DNA of 64,000 bases. Source: Rapana venosa. Taxonomy: Eukaryota > Mollusca > Gastropoda > Neogastropoda > Muricidae. A model generated the notes under the pieces. It searched no databases and had not been told where the DNA came from. It saw nothing but the letters and a program-made list of their open reading frames with translations. Below are positions 1-12,070 of this stretch, piece by piece. The stretch is taken from NCBI GenBank assembly GCA_028751875.1, contig CM054138.1:37116526-37180525 (forward strand). Direction: 5' to 3'. The first letter of the stretch is position 1. Each line of letters opens with the position of its first letter. The position numbers and the translations under genes are program-made.

Positions 1-304
1 TGAACTGTTGTTGTGATTCGCGTGGACAATAAACACTGCCAGACAGTTCCCTGTTACCTCAGTTCAAACATGCAATGTATCGCAAAAAGTGTCCTTGTAG
101 GTGATAGAGCAAAATAAGAGCAGAAATTTTAATCCCCCTCGGGTTTGTTTGTGTGTGCGTAGCGTGCGTGGTGTTTGTGTGTGCGCATGCGCGCTGTTGT
201 GTGTTGGTGTGTAGTGTTGTGTTTCGTGACATTTATTGAAGTCATTTTGAAATACATTATGAAATATAGCTTTTGTGTCTTTGATATTTTTGATGTGTAT
301 CAAT

Positions 305-830
305 CTGCAAGATCAGATTAATGCGCTCCCTTGTCATATCCATATTTCTGTATGCCTGTGAATCATGGACCCTGACTGCAGATTTGGAGAGAAGAGTACA
401 GGCAGTGGAGATGAGATGCTTTCGGAGACTCCTTGGCATCTCCTACAAAGACCACATAAGCAACAAAAGCGTGCATAACAGAATCCAGCAAACCATTGGA
501 CCCTATGAGAACCTTCTAACGATCGTGAAAAAAGCGTAAACTTAAATGGTATGGGGCATGTCACAAGGTTCCAAAGGACTGCAAAGACAGTTTTACAAGG
601 CTCTGTCCTGGAGGAGGAAGAAGAATAAGAGAGGCCAGACCAAGAAAGAGTGGGAGGATAACATCAGCGAGGATGGACAGGCCTGACTCAACAAATCCCT
701 GAGAAAAGCAGAACAAGAGAGTGGAATGGAGGAAATGGTTGTTGAGTCTTTGAGGGGTGCCCACCATTTCTGCGTCAGAATACGGGACAGTTAGATTGAT
801 AGGATCAATCTGCCTGTCAGTATTTTAATT
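305..830 (+). mobile_element. RTE-like LINE, 3' RT fragment (copy 1)
   Basis: Bases 321-539 encode a 72-residue stretch with the C-terminal reverse transcriptase hallmarks FLYACESWTLTA and RCFRRLLGISYKDHI, typical of RTE-like non-LTR elements common in molluscs and corals. A frameshift follows, after which a W(Y/F)GHVTR-like segment and basic RGRQ-like residues can be followed to about 780. There is no endonuclease or catalytic RT core, so this is a 5'-truncated dead copy. The same family occurs at 13215-14000 (minus), 29919-30648 (plus) and 49045-49620 (minus). Confidence 0.85.
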
Positions 831-1039
831 TGCCCGTTAAGGGATGGATTAAAGTGTTCATGACTGTGACTTTACTTGACTTGACCTTCCCCTCCTAGTT
901 TGTGTTGTACTACAGGCCATTTCTGACAACATTACTCGACAGACTGTTTGTGTTTGACACCCTACTGGCTTTCCTTCTTCAAGCACACTGTCAGGATGAA
1001 CATGTATTGACATTGATACGGATGACACTAGTGACTATT

Positions 1040-1252
1040 TCATTTGACAAAAAATGTGTGCAAACACACGCTGAACATCTTGCGCACACGTTAAATCTTG
1101 TTCTCTGCTTTTCGAAGAGTAGGTCAGTGTTGGGTTCAGATGACAGAATTCCCAATTACCGGCATACACATGGGGATGGGTGTAAAAAGCAAATAAGTGC
1201 TTATTCAATGATCCTCGATTTAAAAGAATTAAATAAACAAAATAAATATAAA
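1040..1252 (+). mobile_element. SINE A, 3' body fragment (copy 1)
   Basis: Matches the body of full SINE A copies at 9297 and 27525: CACACGCTGAACATCTTG, the AGAGTAGG block, the AAATAAGTGCTTATT hairpin region and the terminal CCTCGATxTAAAAGAAT(TAAATA) tail. The tRNA-like head is missing. Confidence 0.85.
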
Positions 1253-1255
1253 CAA

Positions 1256-1586
1256 CACACATGCTCTCTCTATCTCCATCTCACACACCCACCCACACAC
1301 AATTGCACTCTCTCTCTCTCTCTATCTCTCTCTCTCTGTGTCACAAACACACAACACACACACACACACAACACACACTCAACACACACACACACACAAA
1401 CACACACTCTATCTCTTCTTCTCTCTCTCTTCTCTCTCTCTCTCTCTCTCACTCTCTCTCTCTCTTTATTTCTACTCTCTTTCTCTCTCTCTCTCTCCTT
1501 TTCTTTCTTTCACATCACCTCACAAACACACACAAACTCACACACACAAACACACACCACACACACACACCACACACACTGTGTTC
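1256..1586. repeat. Compound CT/CA microsatellite (copy 1)
   Basis: About 330 bp of interrupted (CT)n and (CA)n blocks. The long reading frames crossing it encode only Ser-Leu and His-Thr repeats and are not genes. Confidence 0.97.
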
Positions 1587-1599
1587 TCTGCATCTTTCA

Positions 1600-2100
1600 C
1601 AAAAATTGTTTCATCCACTGTCACAGCTCTTGCAATGTGAAAATCTGTGCCCATAGTGGTACTTTCAGTCTTACTCCCTCTCCACCTACAATCTTCCACA
1701 CCCCTTCCTCCTGCTACCCAGTGGGATGAAACTTTGCTATGTTTATCATCTGAAGTGGCACATGGTATTAAAAACGGTATGTCTGAAAAAAGGGGGGGAA
1801 AAATAAAATCACAGAGTTTAAAAAATTATTTAGAATTTGAGAAGCAAGAGATACATGAATGGACAGGTGAAGCTTTCATGATCTCTTAGTTTTAGTTTGT
1901 TGCATTCTATTGCTAATTGGATATTCTGAGTCAAATTTTATGTTGGTGAATTGCAGCAAAAATATTGATTTCTTTTGAAGGAACTGATGATTTAAAATAG
2001 CTGATAAATATGCTTTAAAACTTTCTGAACTATGTTTCGAACTAATAATTTTTTGAGAGAAGGTCCTTTAAACACAGAAACTGAGGTTCTCAAAAAATCC
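1600..2100. other. Non-coding sequence, nothing recognised (copy 1)
   Basis: AT-rich sequence between microsatellites. No convincing ORF, splice pair or repeat family was seen. The duplicate lies at 17968-18467. Confidence 0.5.
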
Positions 2101-2103
2101 TTC

Positions 2104-2240
2104 ACTCTGTCTCTCTCTCTATCTTCTCTCGCTCGCTCTTTCTCTCTCTCTCTGTCTCTCTCTCTCTCTATCTCTTCTCTCTCTTCCACACACACACACA
2201 CACCACAACACACACAACACACAACACATCACACAATAGA
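2104..2240. repeat. CT then CA microsatellite (copy 1)
   Basis: Interrupted (CT)n running into (CA)n; the duplicate is at 18471-18606. Confidence 0.95.
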
Positions 2241-2635
2241 GTGTTCTCAAAAATCATTACACCCCACACACTCTATGTCTCTCTGTCTCTACCCTCTCTC
2301 TCTTTTCAGATGTCTATACCCTGTAAAATATAGAAAGAGCTGCTTATTTATTTAGATCTGTTTACTCATGGTATATAGTCATCCTGAGTATTGTGTGCAG
2401 CCTCATTCTATATTTGTGTAAAGCCTTTAGAATAAGAGATATCCTGGTTTCTTAATTCAGTCATATTTTTTGTAACTGATTTTTGTTGTGATATACAATA
2501 AAACAATACAATACAATAACATTTTGTTATTGTGTTTTTTCCTTATTTTTTTCACTAAAATACTAAGCAGTTTGGCAACCCCCCTTCATATATTGGCCAA
2601 TAGCCTCTTTGGGAATAAATCTTTCGAGTTCAAGT

Positions 2636-2716
2636 TCTCTCTCTCTCTCTTCTCTCTCCTCTCTCACTTCACTCTCGCTCTATCTCTCTCTCTCACCTCT
2701 CTCTCTCTCACTTCTG
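2636..2716. repeat. (CT)n microsatellite (copy 1)
   Basis: Interrupted CT repeat; the duplicate is at 19003-19083. Confidence 0.93.
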
Positions 2717-3049
2717 TTTGGCAAGATGTGTCATGATTTGGTTTTAATTCATACATTCTTAAATTCTTTTTCTTTCTTGTTTTTTTTGGGGGTTAGGGGT
2801 GGTGGTGTTGTTTTGATTTCATCAACATCCTCCCCCATTTTTCACCCCTCTCTCCATTATGGTGGAATCGTTTTTCTCATCTGTCATTTATCTCTATCAC
2901 TTGCTTTTCTCCTCCATGTGCCAATCTCTTCTGATTGTCAATCTGTTTTTGTCATTTCCTCACTGCACCCCCCTTATCTTATCATAGTCAGATCCTAATA
3001 CTTCCCTAGTATCCCCCCCTCCACCCCCCTCTCTCTCTCTATCACAATG

Positions 3050-3262
3050 TGCACTCACTCACTTCACTCAACTCACTCACTCACTCACAGTTAAGAGTAG
3101 GCATTGTGTGCCGGTGGGAACGGAGACCAAGATTTAATAAAAACCGCCATAACACACATAACGAGACTGGATGTAAATAGCAATAAGTGCTTATTCCATT
3201 ATCCTCGATATAAATAAAATATAAAAGAATAAACTCACTCACTCACTCACTCACTTCACTGT
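3050..3262 (+). mobile_element. SINE A 3' fragment framed by (CACT)n (copy 1)
   Basis: Bases 3095-3232 match the 3' half of SINE A (AAGAGTAGGCATTGTGTGCC, the AATAAGTGCTTATTCCATTATCCTCGATAT region, an AT-rich tail). The fragment sits between two (CACT)n tetranucleotide arrays at 3050-3092 and 3233-3262. Confidence 0.8.
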
Positions 3263-3635
3263 CTTACTCAAATACAAGTTGAAGATGGTAAGTTTTCTGA
3301 AAACTCACTCTTCTTCATAAAGCAGAGCACTGCAAAGGAACCAAAATAATTAAAAAAATTACTAAAAATCAAAAAAAAAAAGGGGGGGGCTATAATTGGA
3401 ACCACCAATAAACTATGATGTATAAAATACATTCGAGAGCAAAGAAAAGATTGTGTAATTCTATTTTTGCTGTCTAAATACTACGTTGGCAGATCAAATG
3501 GCTATTTTTCATTTGCTTGGTAGGCAGGTATGTATGTTAAGAGCTTTCTTGTCATGGCCTGAAGGCAATATCAATGCAACATTTTTCAATTATATCAATA
3601 TTTTTATTGTGGCCTGGCTTTTTGCTGGTCATAAT

Positions 3636-4070
3636 AAATGCCACAGCGTTTGGCACTGGGCCATGCATGAAGTTGTGATTTTTTAGCTTGTACGAGTGCA
3701 TGACAGTGCAATTTTTAGCTTGTTAAGTTGTGTGCCATGAAGTATGAAATTTAGCTTTGTAAACTGTGTAACATGAAAGTGTGATTTTTAAGCTTGTAAA
3801 CAAGAATGTGCCATGAAGTGTGATATTCAGCTTGAAATGTGTGTGATGGTTTGCTTGTAAACATGTTTGCATGTGTGTGACACTTTGTGACATGTATGCC
3901 ATGAATGTGTGCCACTTTGTGATGTGTGCTGAATGTGTGCCATTTGTGGACAGTGTGCCCATGAGGTTGTGACACTTTTTGTCACCCGTGTGCCATGATG
4001 TGGTGACCACTTTGTGACGTGTGTACCATGTTGTGTGGCCACTTTGTGAGCAATTTGTACCATGATATGC
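3636..4070 (+). repeat. Degenerate ~34-40 bp minisatellite (copy 1)
   Basis: Imperfect tandem units built from TGTGCCATGAAGTGTGAT, a short T-rich run, AGCTTGTAA and CATGTGTG. Unit length drifts and the right third loses the AGCTTGTAA part. A related array is at 14850-15330. Confidence 0.85.
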
Positions 4071-4160
4071 GACACATTAGGTCTGTAATGCTGTCAGCCC
4101 TGGCTATTGTGCACTACGCTTTTATAAATTGGTTGATGATATGTGACAAGTCTGGGGCAG

Positions 4161-4257
4161 CACAACAGGCACCATGGCACTCCCAGTGGGATTGTTCCAC
4201 AACAGCTGGCATACCTCAGTGCGGCTGGACAGCCGGGTTTGACACTACAACCAACAG
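4161..4257 (+). pseudogene. GTF2A1: GTF2A1 Q-rich exon, frameshifted duplicate
   Basis: Copy 1 of the exon at 20528-20625. It opens with the same residues (TGTMALPVGLF), then loses one base in the TTCCACAAC stretch relative to copy 2, shifting into a short out-of-frame tail. Further substitutions follow (GCATACCTC against GCAGCCCTC). The 5' splice site after 4257 (GTAAG) is intact. It would disrupt the protein if spliced in. Either this is a decayed partial gene duplicate, or the difference is a consensus error in a falsely duplicated contig segment. Confidence 0.6.
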
Positions 4258-4261
4258 GTAA

Positions 4262-6104
4262 GATAATCCAATCATTAGAGTGAAGACTGGGCGTTTTCAA
4301 TGAAGAAACATAATTTTAGACTAGCTTTGATATTATTCAGGGCTCCTAACTTTTCCACAGATTTCCCGTTTAAAAAACGTTAGTGAGAATCCAGTGTAAA
4401 TGAAAAAATAATTCTGACTCCCCAAACAAATTCTGTGAAAGAAAAAAAGGAAAGTAGCTGTGCTTGCTGAGCATTGTCATGTGTTCTTTGATTGCAGGAC
4501 AACATGATTTAATGAGATCTCTTAGGAAAGTTATTCGTTCATAGCAAGATGTGGCTTTACCTGCTTGCTTCTGGAGCTAACCGAGTTCTTTGATGTCTGT
4601 TGCATGAAGGATGTAATAAGAAAAACAGTTGTCATGCTGTGACATCTGTGTTGCCTAGATTTTACGAAAGGTGAGAGATGTTACGATAATGGTGTGCAAA
4701 ACAGATGGTGCTGGTAGTGTGGTTTGGATCAAAGCGCGATTATGAATCTATCTTCTCGGGTTACTTTTGCCACTCGGTACAGTTGAAGGAAGGCTGGAAA
4801 GCTGTGTTCTGTGAAATCGTTTGGTTCTATGTGCATAGATGGTTTTGTATTGCACCTACTCTGTCCTTCTATTTTTTTTGTGATGCTGGGAGGGTGGAAA
4901 TTAGTCGGAGAGGAACTAAACTTTTACTGAAGTTTTTTTCTGTTCTACGCTGATGTGTTTTGCGCTACATAACATTATACAAATTGAAGATAATTGTTTT
5001 TTTACTGTTTTTTTTGTGGGGGGAGGGGGGTATTTTTTAAAAAATCCAAGCAGTTTTTATTCACCTCTATAAAAATGTTCTCTCTGTCTAACTCTATCCC
5101 CCTCTATCTCTCCTTCCTTCTCTCTCTTCCTTTCATTATGAGCCGTAGTTAGAATCTCGTAAGTGTACAGTACTGCTATTACTTTTGCTTTTTTAAGTGT
5201 GAATGTATGCATGTCTAAATCAAAAAGTCAAATGATAATGAAACTGAGTAAAGGACAAAGGGTATCTTTATCTTAATTTTTCTGGGGCATACAGGTCAAA
5301 TTTTGTTGTTTTTGCTTAGAAAAGAGCATATGTAAAAAGGTGAAAAATAAAATTGTTCAAGACTTAGCTACAAGAAATTAGATTTGCTGTGTTGTGTAAA
5401 ACACGCTTTAAAATGTAAGGATGGCTTTTTTTAAAAGTTTTATTTGAGCATTCTTGTTTATGTTATGGACCCAATTTTTAACTGGTGGTTTCTGAAGGAG
5501 AGCAAACTAGTTAGCTTTGTCGTGTGATTCTCATACGTGTTAACCTACAGTAAATATTGTTGTAAAGAATTATGGTTGCATTCTTTCCATATAATATTTT
5601 GTTTTACATATCAACTTTGTTTGAGTGAAATAATGATCATTTTCTTTATGAAGTACTTTATCTTTTCAGTTTTTTTTTTTTTTTTTATTTCTGACGAAGG
5701 GGACCTTTCATGAGGTAAAGCTTTAGAGTGAGGTAAACCTACTGTACACTGATCTGAGGAGTTCTTGTTGATGAGTGAAATTTAACACTGTTTGTGTGCT
5801 GTGAGGACAATACTGAAGCTGTGAAGGTGAAAATGAGAAGAAGTGTTGTGTGGTCAACCATGTGTTGTCTTTCCGGTTTGAACCAGAGCAAGTATTTGGA
5901 GGAGCTGGTGTCTGCAATTTTAAACGGATAATGACAAATTGTCTATACCATAGATTAAGGTCAGATTGTGTCAGGAACTGTCAGTAAACAATGTTGCCTG
6001 GGCAGTGTGACTTCAATTTTACCAATTTGTCTTGAGGGCAAGTTTGTGACTCCCCCCCCACTTAGGTCGTCTTTGTCTGTAACAGACAGCAGGCATTAAA
6101 GCTT
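4262..6104. other. Non-coding, nothing recognised (copy 1)
   Basis: AT-rich intron-like sequence with short T and CT runs. Small ORFs (for example 4705-4953) have no recognisable domain. The duplicate is at 20630-22475. Confidence 0.5.
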
Positions 6105-7697
6105 CCATAAGTCGTTCAGTATCTTCTTGATCACACTTACAGCCTCTCTCCTTGAAAGCTTATTATTATTGGCCGCTTGACTTCCACTTTGACAACCAGT
6201 TTCTCCTGATGTCAGACGTCTTTCTCTTTCTTTGTCCCCAACCCACTCTTTCACAGTTGGTAAATGAAGCAACACACCAGATCAGGCTGGCTCATTACGA
6301 TGGTTTAACAAGATTTGGTTCTCATCTTTATCTATCAACTTGATGAATACTTTTGGTTCATTCGATTGTTCTTTTCTCCACACAAAACCTATCAGAAAGA
6401 AGAAAGTGTCAACCAGTTGCAATCTCAAGGCCATAGATACATTGAAACTTTCTTACACAAGCTGCTGAACTGCCTATCATATAACCTCTGAACAACACTG
6501 ACCTCTCGAAACACTACAATTCTGTTTCCTCAGGCGACTGCTTGATGAGATGCACCTCCCACTGACCGTTCCTGCCTGACAGGCCCTTTGCACCATGTAT
6601 ACACCCATGATCATCTGGTTGCATAGTGCAAAACACAGGCAAACTAGAGTGGCAGTGGTTGAAAACCAAAAATTGGAAATCAACACAAGCAGTTTTCCAA
6701 AAAAACAAATAAGTACCATCCTTAATTCTTTCAGAAAAAACAAAGTACTGTCTTATCAAGTCTTGATGCACATAAATTGAAATCTTATTTTCTCATGTCC
6801 ACTCTCCTTGGATTTGTGAAGGCAAGCTCCTTTGCCTGCCATCAAATCACTACATGAAACATCTTCTATATTTTACTGCATTCTTTTATGACAAAATCCG
6901 TAACATCCGACTCCAGATTGGATCGACTCCTTTCCAGTGGGCTCTGAATCCCAAATTCTCTGGTATCCTATTCTTTTCTTTCATCCCAAACAAGTGGAAA
7001 GAAAGCACGCAATTCTGTAAGGAATGACTATAAAATCATTGGACCTAAGATTCCATACTGCTTCTCTGTTCAGTACAGTGCCTACCACAACTTATACCCG
7101 CTATCACGAAAAATAGTTTTTTATTGAAATAAAAAAAATAGAAAAATCATCTTATTGTTTCCATATCTTCTCAAATACTGCAATAGTTACTACCTCTACA
7201 TCACTAAAAGCATGACCTTGAACCTAACTTTCTGAAGAATATTTAGACTGTTTCCATTCCTACTTTTTCTACTTAAAGTCCTTGAAAAGAAGTAGTTTTA
7301 AACAGCTCAATAAACCTTCTCTCTACAGTCTTCTTCCTGAGTTCAGTTTGCCTATAGTGTGTCAAACCATGCACGGAAACTTCCCTAGTCCATTACTCTT
7401 ATATACACGTCTACTTGCTGTTGACGCGGGGAGGGCGAAATCTCCCTTCTCACTCCTACTGACTTATCTGCAGCCTTCGTAACTATTGGACCATTGAGTT
7501 CTTCTCTCCTGTCTTCAATAAAAACATTTGGTGTGTACGGGCACAGCCTCTCCTGGTTCAGTTCATACCTCACTGAATGATTCCAGACAGTTGCAGTAAA
7601 TATGATACAGACATAACTGCAAACTGAATGTGGTATCCCGCAGGGATCAGTTCTTGTCCTGTTCTTTTCACTCTCTATACTGATCCACTTCACATAT
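6105..7697 (+). mobile_element. LINE A (L2/CR1-like), endonuclease to RT, old copy (copy 1)
   Basis: Collinear with the endonuclease to reverse transcriptase part of LINE D (from about 35930): DFHFDNQF at about 6180, QLVNEATH at about 6255, then the basic linker before the RT, the AYRPNH-like block near 7340, and GIPQGSVL near 7635. Stops and indels are throughout. It breaks off after the segment corresponding to TAPLSHI, where LINE B begins. This is an old, inactive element. Confidence 0.82.
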
Positions 7698-7698
7698 A

Positions 7699-8278
7699 GG
7701 GCGGAAGGGAAGTCAAAAACGAGAATCAGCAAAAAGTTTTCCGAAAACAAATAAACAAAAAAAGGTCAAAAAACTCCTTAATCCATTCAGCAAAGACAGA
7801 CTACCTAACTCTTCCCAAATTCTCTGTTGCTACATCCTTAAAATTCTTTTTTCCCTCACTTCAAATTCCTTGGATCTGCAAAAAAACTCCTTGCCTAACA
7901 CCCACAGCTGTCTGAACTTCCATCATATTTTCTGCCTTCTTTTCAGACAAAGTTCGAAACTACGCTCCAGATTTGATCACACTCAATTTCCAGCCAGCGC
8001 CTCCTGACCCCCAGTTCACTGGCACTCCTCTTTTTCCTTCCATCCCACAAGTGAAAAGAAATCATGACACATTGTGAAGGAAATGACTATATAAAATCAT
8101 TGCGACTTGATCCCTACTGCCCTGTTTTCTCACAATGCCTTCCAACTAACTTGTGCCTTTTTCACTAAATAGTAAATCATCTCTTCAGTCAGGAAATTTT
8201 CCATTGCTCTTTAAAACAGCAATAGTCAACACCTCTACTGATGAAAAAGCACGACCTCTGATCCACATTCTGAAGAAT
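7699..8278 (+). mobile_element. LINE B, 5' end only (copy 1)
   Basis: Starts at the GCGGAAG...TCAAAAAC linker and follows LINE B of copy 2 (24066 onward) with many single-base indels, then stops abruptly at 8278 in the segment encoding LKNYRP. The following sequence is unrelated. The end marks the right breakpoint of the large duplication. Confidence 0.85.
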
Positions 8279-8660
8279 TCCTGGAGACGCTACTCCAATG
8301 GAAGGCGCGGTTGTGGTATTCCGGGCTCAACCGATCCGGCATGTCTTTTCTTGTCAGTACTGTCCATGTTGTCTTTTCTGTGGGCGTGGATTGGTTGGCG
8401 GCGCCACCCTTCCTCCTCTCCAAGCTGCTATTTGCCCATAGCTGGTGGATTTTTGGGGTCGGGTTATTCCCCAACTGAGTCAGGTAGTACTGGGCTACAG
8501 GTTACCAGTAGCTGAGGAGCACCTGCTGACTTTGACTACAATGTAATACAGGAATGCATTCCAAAAGGAAGACATTCTGTCCAATGCCCAGTTCATATAG
8601 GACAGCTGTGTCCAGCTAAGGATTTTTGTTGTGAAAATGTTGTAACCAGCCAACATGGTC
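8279..8660. other. Non-coding, nothing recognised
   Basis: First sequence beyond the duplication breakpoint, moderately GC-rich. A 120-residue ORF crosses from LINE B into it and is not credible as a gene. Confidence 0.5.
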
Positions 8661-8663
8661 ATA

Positions 8664-8697
8664 TCTGGGGGGGGGGGGGGGGGGGGGGGAGGGGGGG
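8664..8697. repeat. Poly-G tract
   Basis: Near-pure G run of about 30 bp with one A interruption. Confidence 0.95.
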
Positions 8698-8767
8698 ACT
8701 AGACTTATGCCTACTCTTCATGGAACATTTTGAAAGCTGTTATTGCTTTTGAGAACAGGCAAGGAAA

Positions 8768-8932
8768 ACACACACACACACACACACACCACACACACAC
8801 TCTCCACACACACACACACACACAACAATACACACACACACACACACTCACAAACACCACCACCACAACAACACACACACACACACACACACACCACACA
8901 CACCACTCACACATATATATATATATATGATA
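8768..8932. repeat. (CA)n then (AT)n microsatellite
   Basis: Interrupted CA repeat ending in a short pure (AT)n run. Confidence 0.97.
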
Positions 8933-9296
8933 TGTGCCAGTGGTGGGGGAGAAACTGACAGGATGTTTATGGAAAGAGCAGAATGCACACAACCGTGGAC
9001 AAAAAAGTCCAATAGGCCTCAGAAGCTGGTCCTTCAACTGTTACGAGAAAAATGATAGAAGATTGACATTTTTTTGCTTCTGTGGCATTTTCTCCTCAAG
9101 TGAGAGTTTCTTATTAGGCAGGTTGAGTGGCTTAGCTGATTCAAGTGGTGATTTGCATCATGGTGGTTTTTTGTTGCTTCTTCTATCATCAGTGTCCTCT
9201 AGCACTATTGCATGAAATTTACAACAGCCCAGCTCTCTGAATCAGAGGTTTACAAGTTTGTGAGCGGAGCCCACTGAGCTGCCCCCTGGGGGACGG

Positions 9297-9640
9297 GATA
9301 GCTAGGCGGTTAGAGCAATTGCGCTTCGCAATCTGACAAACCCGGGTTTGATTCCACGTTCAAGGGGATATTTTCCCCTGTAGTGCAGACTCCACTCTCC
9401 CCGAAAGTCCTTGGGATGAGACTATAAACCGAGGCCCCGTGTGTGAACACATGCTGAACATCTTGCTCACACATTAAGTCCTGTTCCACTTTTTGTAAGA
9501 GTAGGCCATTGTGTGCTGGTGGGAACAGATGACAGAATTTACAAAACCACATACACACAGGGACTGGATGTAATAAAGCACATAAGTGCTTATAACAATT
9601 TCCTCGATATAAAAGAATAAAATAAAAAATAAAAAGTCCT
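9297..9640 (+). mobile_element. SINE A, full-length
   Basis: tRNA-derived SINE. The head reads GATAGCTAGGCGGTTAGAGC (A-box-like) and GGGTTTGATTCC (B-box-like). The body contains CACTCTCCCCGAAAGTCCTT, the GTGTGAACACATGCTGAACAT block and GAGTAGGCCATTGTG. The 3' end has the hairpin AAGCAC-ATAA-GTGCTT and a CCTCGATATAAAAGAATAAA tail. Pol III promoter boxes are inferred from position and similarity. Other copies are at 12071, 14385, 27525 (plus) and 41590, 48415, 52440 (minus). Confidence 0.92.
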
Positions 9641-9644
9641 GGCA

Positions 9645-10365
9645 TGAACCTGTCCCTCTCCTTTACCACATGTAAAGCTGGTTCTTGGAATGATATATCA
9701 CAACATATATGAAATGCATGCAAAGTGATTAATCATTAAACTAGGGATTAACCATCTGATTAATCATTAAAATATAAGTTAAAATGATTCTTGTTCATTT
9801 TCTAAGCATGTTTTCACTTTAAAAACTAACGTTTCTTCATTTGTCTTATATGTTCTGCCACATATTTGGCCCACTTGGTGGCCATTTTGAACCTGAAAAC
9901 ACATTATGTAATTGATTTTAAAAAATCACAAAGTGTATTATTTAATAGCATATACAACCAATTTTAGATACCAAAACAAAATTTCAAGTCAATATCTATA
10001 AGGTTAAAACTTATTAATAAAAATCTACAATGTACTGTATATTTTTTGGTCCATACAGGGCTTTTTAGGGTTTTCGAGTAAAATTAGGACATCAATATTT
10101 TGACATATTTAGGACTTTTGAAAAAACTTGGACATAGGTCTGTTTTAAACATTCCTTTTTAATATAAAACCAATGTAAAAAAAGTAACAATAAGATGCTA
10201 TCTTTTACAACTGTTGGACTCAAACATGGCTTATCATGCAATTTGAGTTAACTGGCAATACGTGATGTTCACTCTCCTGTTTCATTTCATAGCTATCTGC
10301 TTTTCATCAATCTAAACGCCATCACCCCATTGCCCAAAGTGTATATCTCTATGTGTTTGTTGGTT
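9645..10365. other. Non-coding, nothing recognised
   Basis: AT-rich single-copy-looking sequence. No ORF of interest or repeat family was recognised. Confidence 0.5.
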
Positions 10366-10369
10366 TTTT

Positions 10370-10532
10370 TGTGTTGTGTGTGTGTAGTGCGTGGCGTGCT
10401 TTGGTACTTGTTACACTTTTACTTCTATTGGTTGCTATGACTGTGTAAGAATGAGTGAGTGCACTAGCGCTTTGATTTGTCTGTGCCAAGATACAGGTAT
10501 ATAAAATCCTTTTATTATTATTATTATCATTA
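10370..10532 (+). mobile_element. L2/CR1-like LINE 3' UTR fragment
   Basis: Matches the 3' UTR of LINE A (27204-27361): GGTTGCTATGACTGTGTAAG, AGCGCTTTGATTTGTCT, CAAGATA, TATA-AAATCC and a (TTA)n end, preceded by TG-rich sequence. No coding part remains. Confidence 0.8.
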
Positions 10533-10872
10533 ATATTAAAATCAGATTCAGTGGGGGGTGGGGAAAGTTTACCAGAGGGAGATCTATTGATTGAGAGAGC
10601 TTGCTTTTTCTTCTTGGCATTTTCTCTCTGCTTCTGCTTTCCTTCTGACCCTGTTCAATTGGAAGAACACTTTCTCTGAAAATATGCGTTTTGAAAGCAG
10701 ATTGACAGAGGTATGCCTTGTAGGACTTCTTACAGTCTGATTATGACAATGATTAAGTTTCCTCTACCGTTCACTTTGAAAGAAGACAGTGGCGTTTCTT
10801 TTAGAGCAGAGTTCAGCAGAAGAAGCCCCTTTGAATGTGAATTTGAATTATTTTGATACAGAGTGTTTCATG

Positions 10873-11020
10873 CAAACACACACACACACAACCACACACA
10901 CACAACACACAACACACACAAAACACACACAACACACACACAAACATGTATGTATGTATGCACTCCATGCCTCGCACAACGCATGCACGTGGCACAAACA
11001 CACACACAAACACAAACGCA
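10873..11020. repeat. CA-rich microsatellite
   Basis: Interrupted (CA)n mixed with CATG/CACG units. Confidence 0.93.
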
Positions 11021-11414
11021 CGCATGTACAACTGTGCTCTTGCCCAGTAGTTTGTGTAGGAGATAATATAAATCTCGTTTTGTCTGCATGCATGTTCTCA
11101 CCCACATTAACTGTTCAGAGCCTCCTCAAGCTGTTCTTGCACTGCCAGCCAGAATGGTGAGTAAACAGATTGCCTTATTTAAAATAATTTTTTAATGATT
11201 GTTAGTCTTTGCATACCACTAGATGTGAATAAGGGGTCCTCCAGGAAGATCGCGTTTCCCTCAGGACGGTCAGTAGCAGACATTTTGGAAATGTTCACAG
11301 CAAATAGTGTGCACAGGCTTATTCATGTATGCATTCATGCTCTTGCAAATTGTAACATACATGGTGCACAAAGAACATGCATGCAGAAATGCATGCATAT
11401 AAGAAGGTGCATGC

Positions 11415-12010
11415 CCATGCGCACACGCACACGCGCCACACTCACACACACAACACACACCACACAAACAACGCACGCAATAAACACACACACCACACAC
11501 AACACATCGCCACACGCCACGCACACACACTCGCACAGCACGCACGCACTCGGCACAACACACACAACACCACACACACCACACTCACACACACACAATC
11601 AAAACACAAACACCACACACACACACTCGCAACACGCACGCACACACCACACACGCACACACACAACAACACACACACACACACACAACACACACAACAA
11701 CTCACCAACAAATACATGCACACAAACACACACACCACACACCACCACACACACAATGCACACAAACAACACACCACACACACACACAAACCACACACTC
11801 ACACACAACCAATACACACTCGCAAACAAGCACGCACACTACACAACTCACGCACACACATCAACACCAACTCACACACACACACACACACACCAAACAC
11901 ACACATGCACACAAACACACACACCACCACCACAAACACCACATGTCACACAATCACACAACCACACCACACAACAAACACACACACCACACACACACAC
12001 ACACACAACA

Positions 12011-12050
<40 letters not shown>

Positions 12051-12063
12051 ACACACACACATA
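11415..12063. repeat. Very long CA-rich array (~650 bp)
   Basis: Interrupted CACACA array with scattered CG, AAC and CTC interruptions. The 298-residue ORF through it is a His/Thr repeat artefact. It abuts the head of the SINE A copy at 12071. Confidence 0.97.
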
Positions 12064-12070
12064 TGTGGGA

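Larger units (their letters stand above)
1..8278 (+). repeat. Direct duplication, copy 1 (about 8.3 kb)
   Basis: The segment recurs at 16371-24638 in the same orientation. Offsets drift only from 16367 to 16371 through most of the unit. Long blocks (for example 500-1830, 2000-4190, 5600-7390) look identical, including the microsatellites, while patches at about 280-500, 1830-2000, 4190-4330, 5190-5240, 5460-5580 and 7390-8278 differ by many single-base indels. Homology ends at 8278, within LINE B. The left end is the window edge, so the true left breakpoint is unknown. Confidence 0.97.

Noticed and set aside
902..1729. 275-residue ORF (and its duplicate at 17271-18098)
   Set aside because: It runs through a SINE A fragment and a CT/CA microsatellite; the protein is mostly SL and TH repeats, without splice or domain support.
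9297..9370. Possible genuine tRNA genes at SINE heads (9297, 27525, 31371, 59485)
   Set aside because: A and B boxes are present, but no full cloverleaf or acceptor stem pairing; the sequences continue into repeated SINE bodies.
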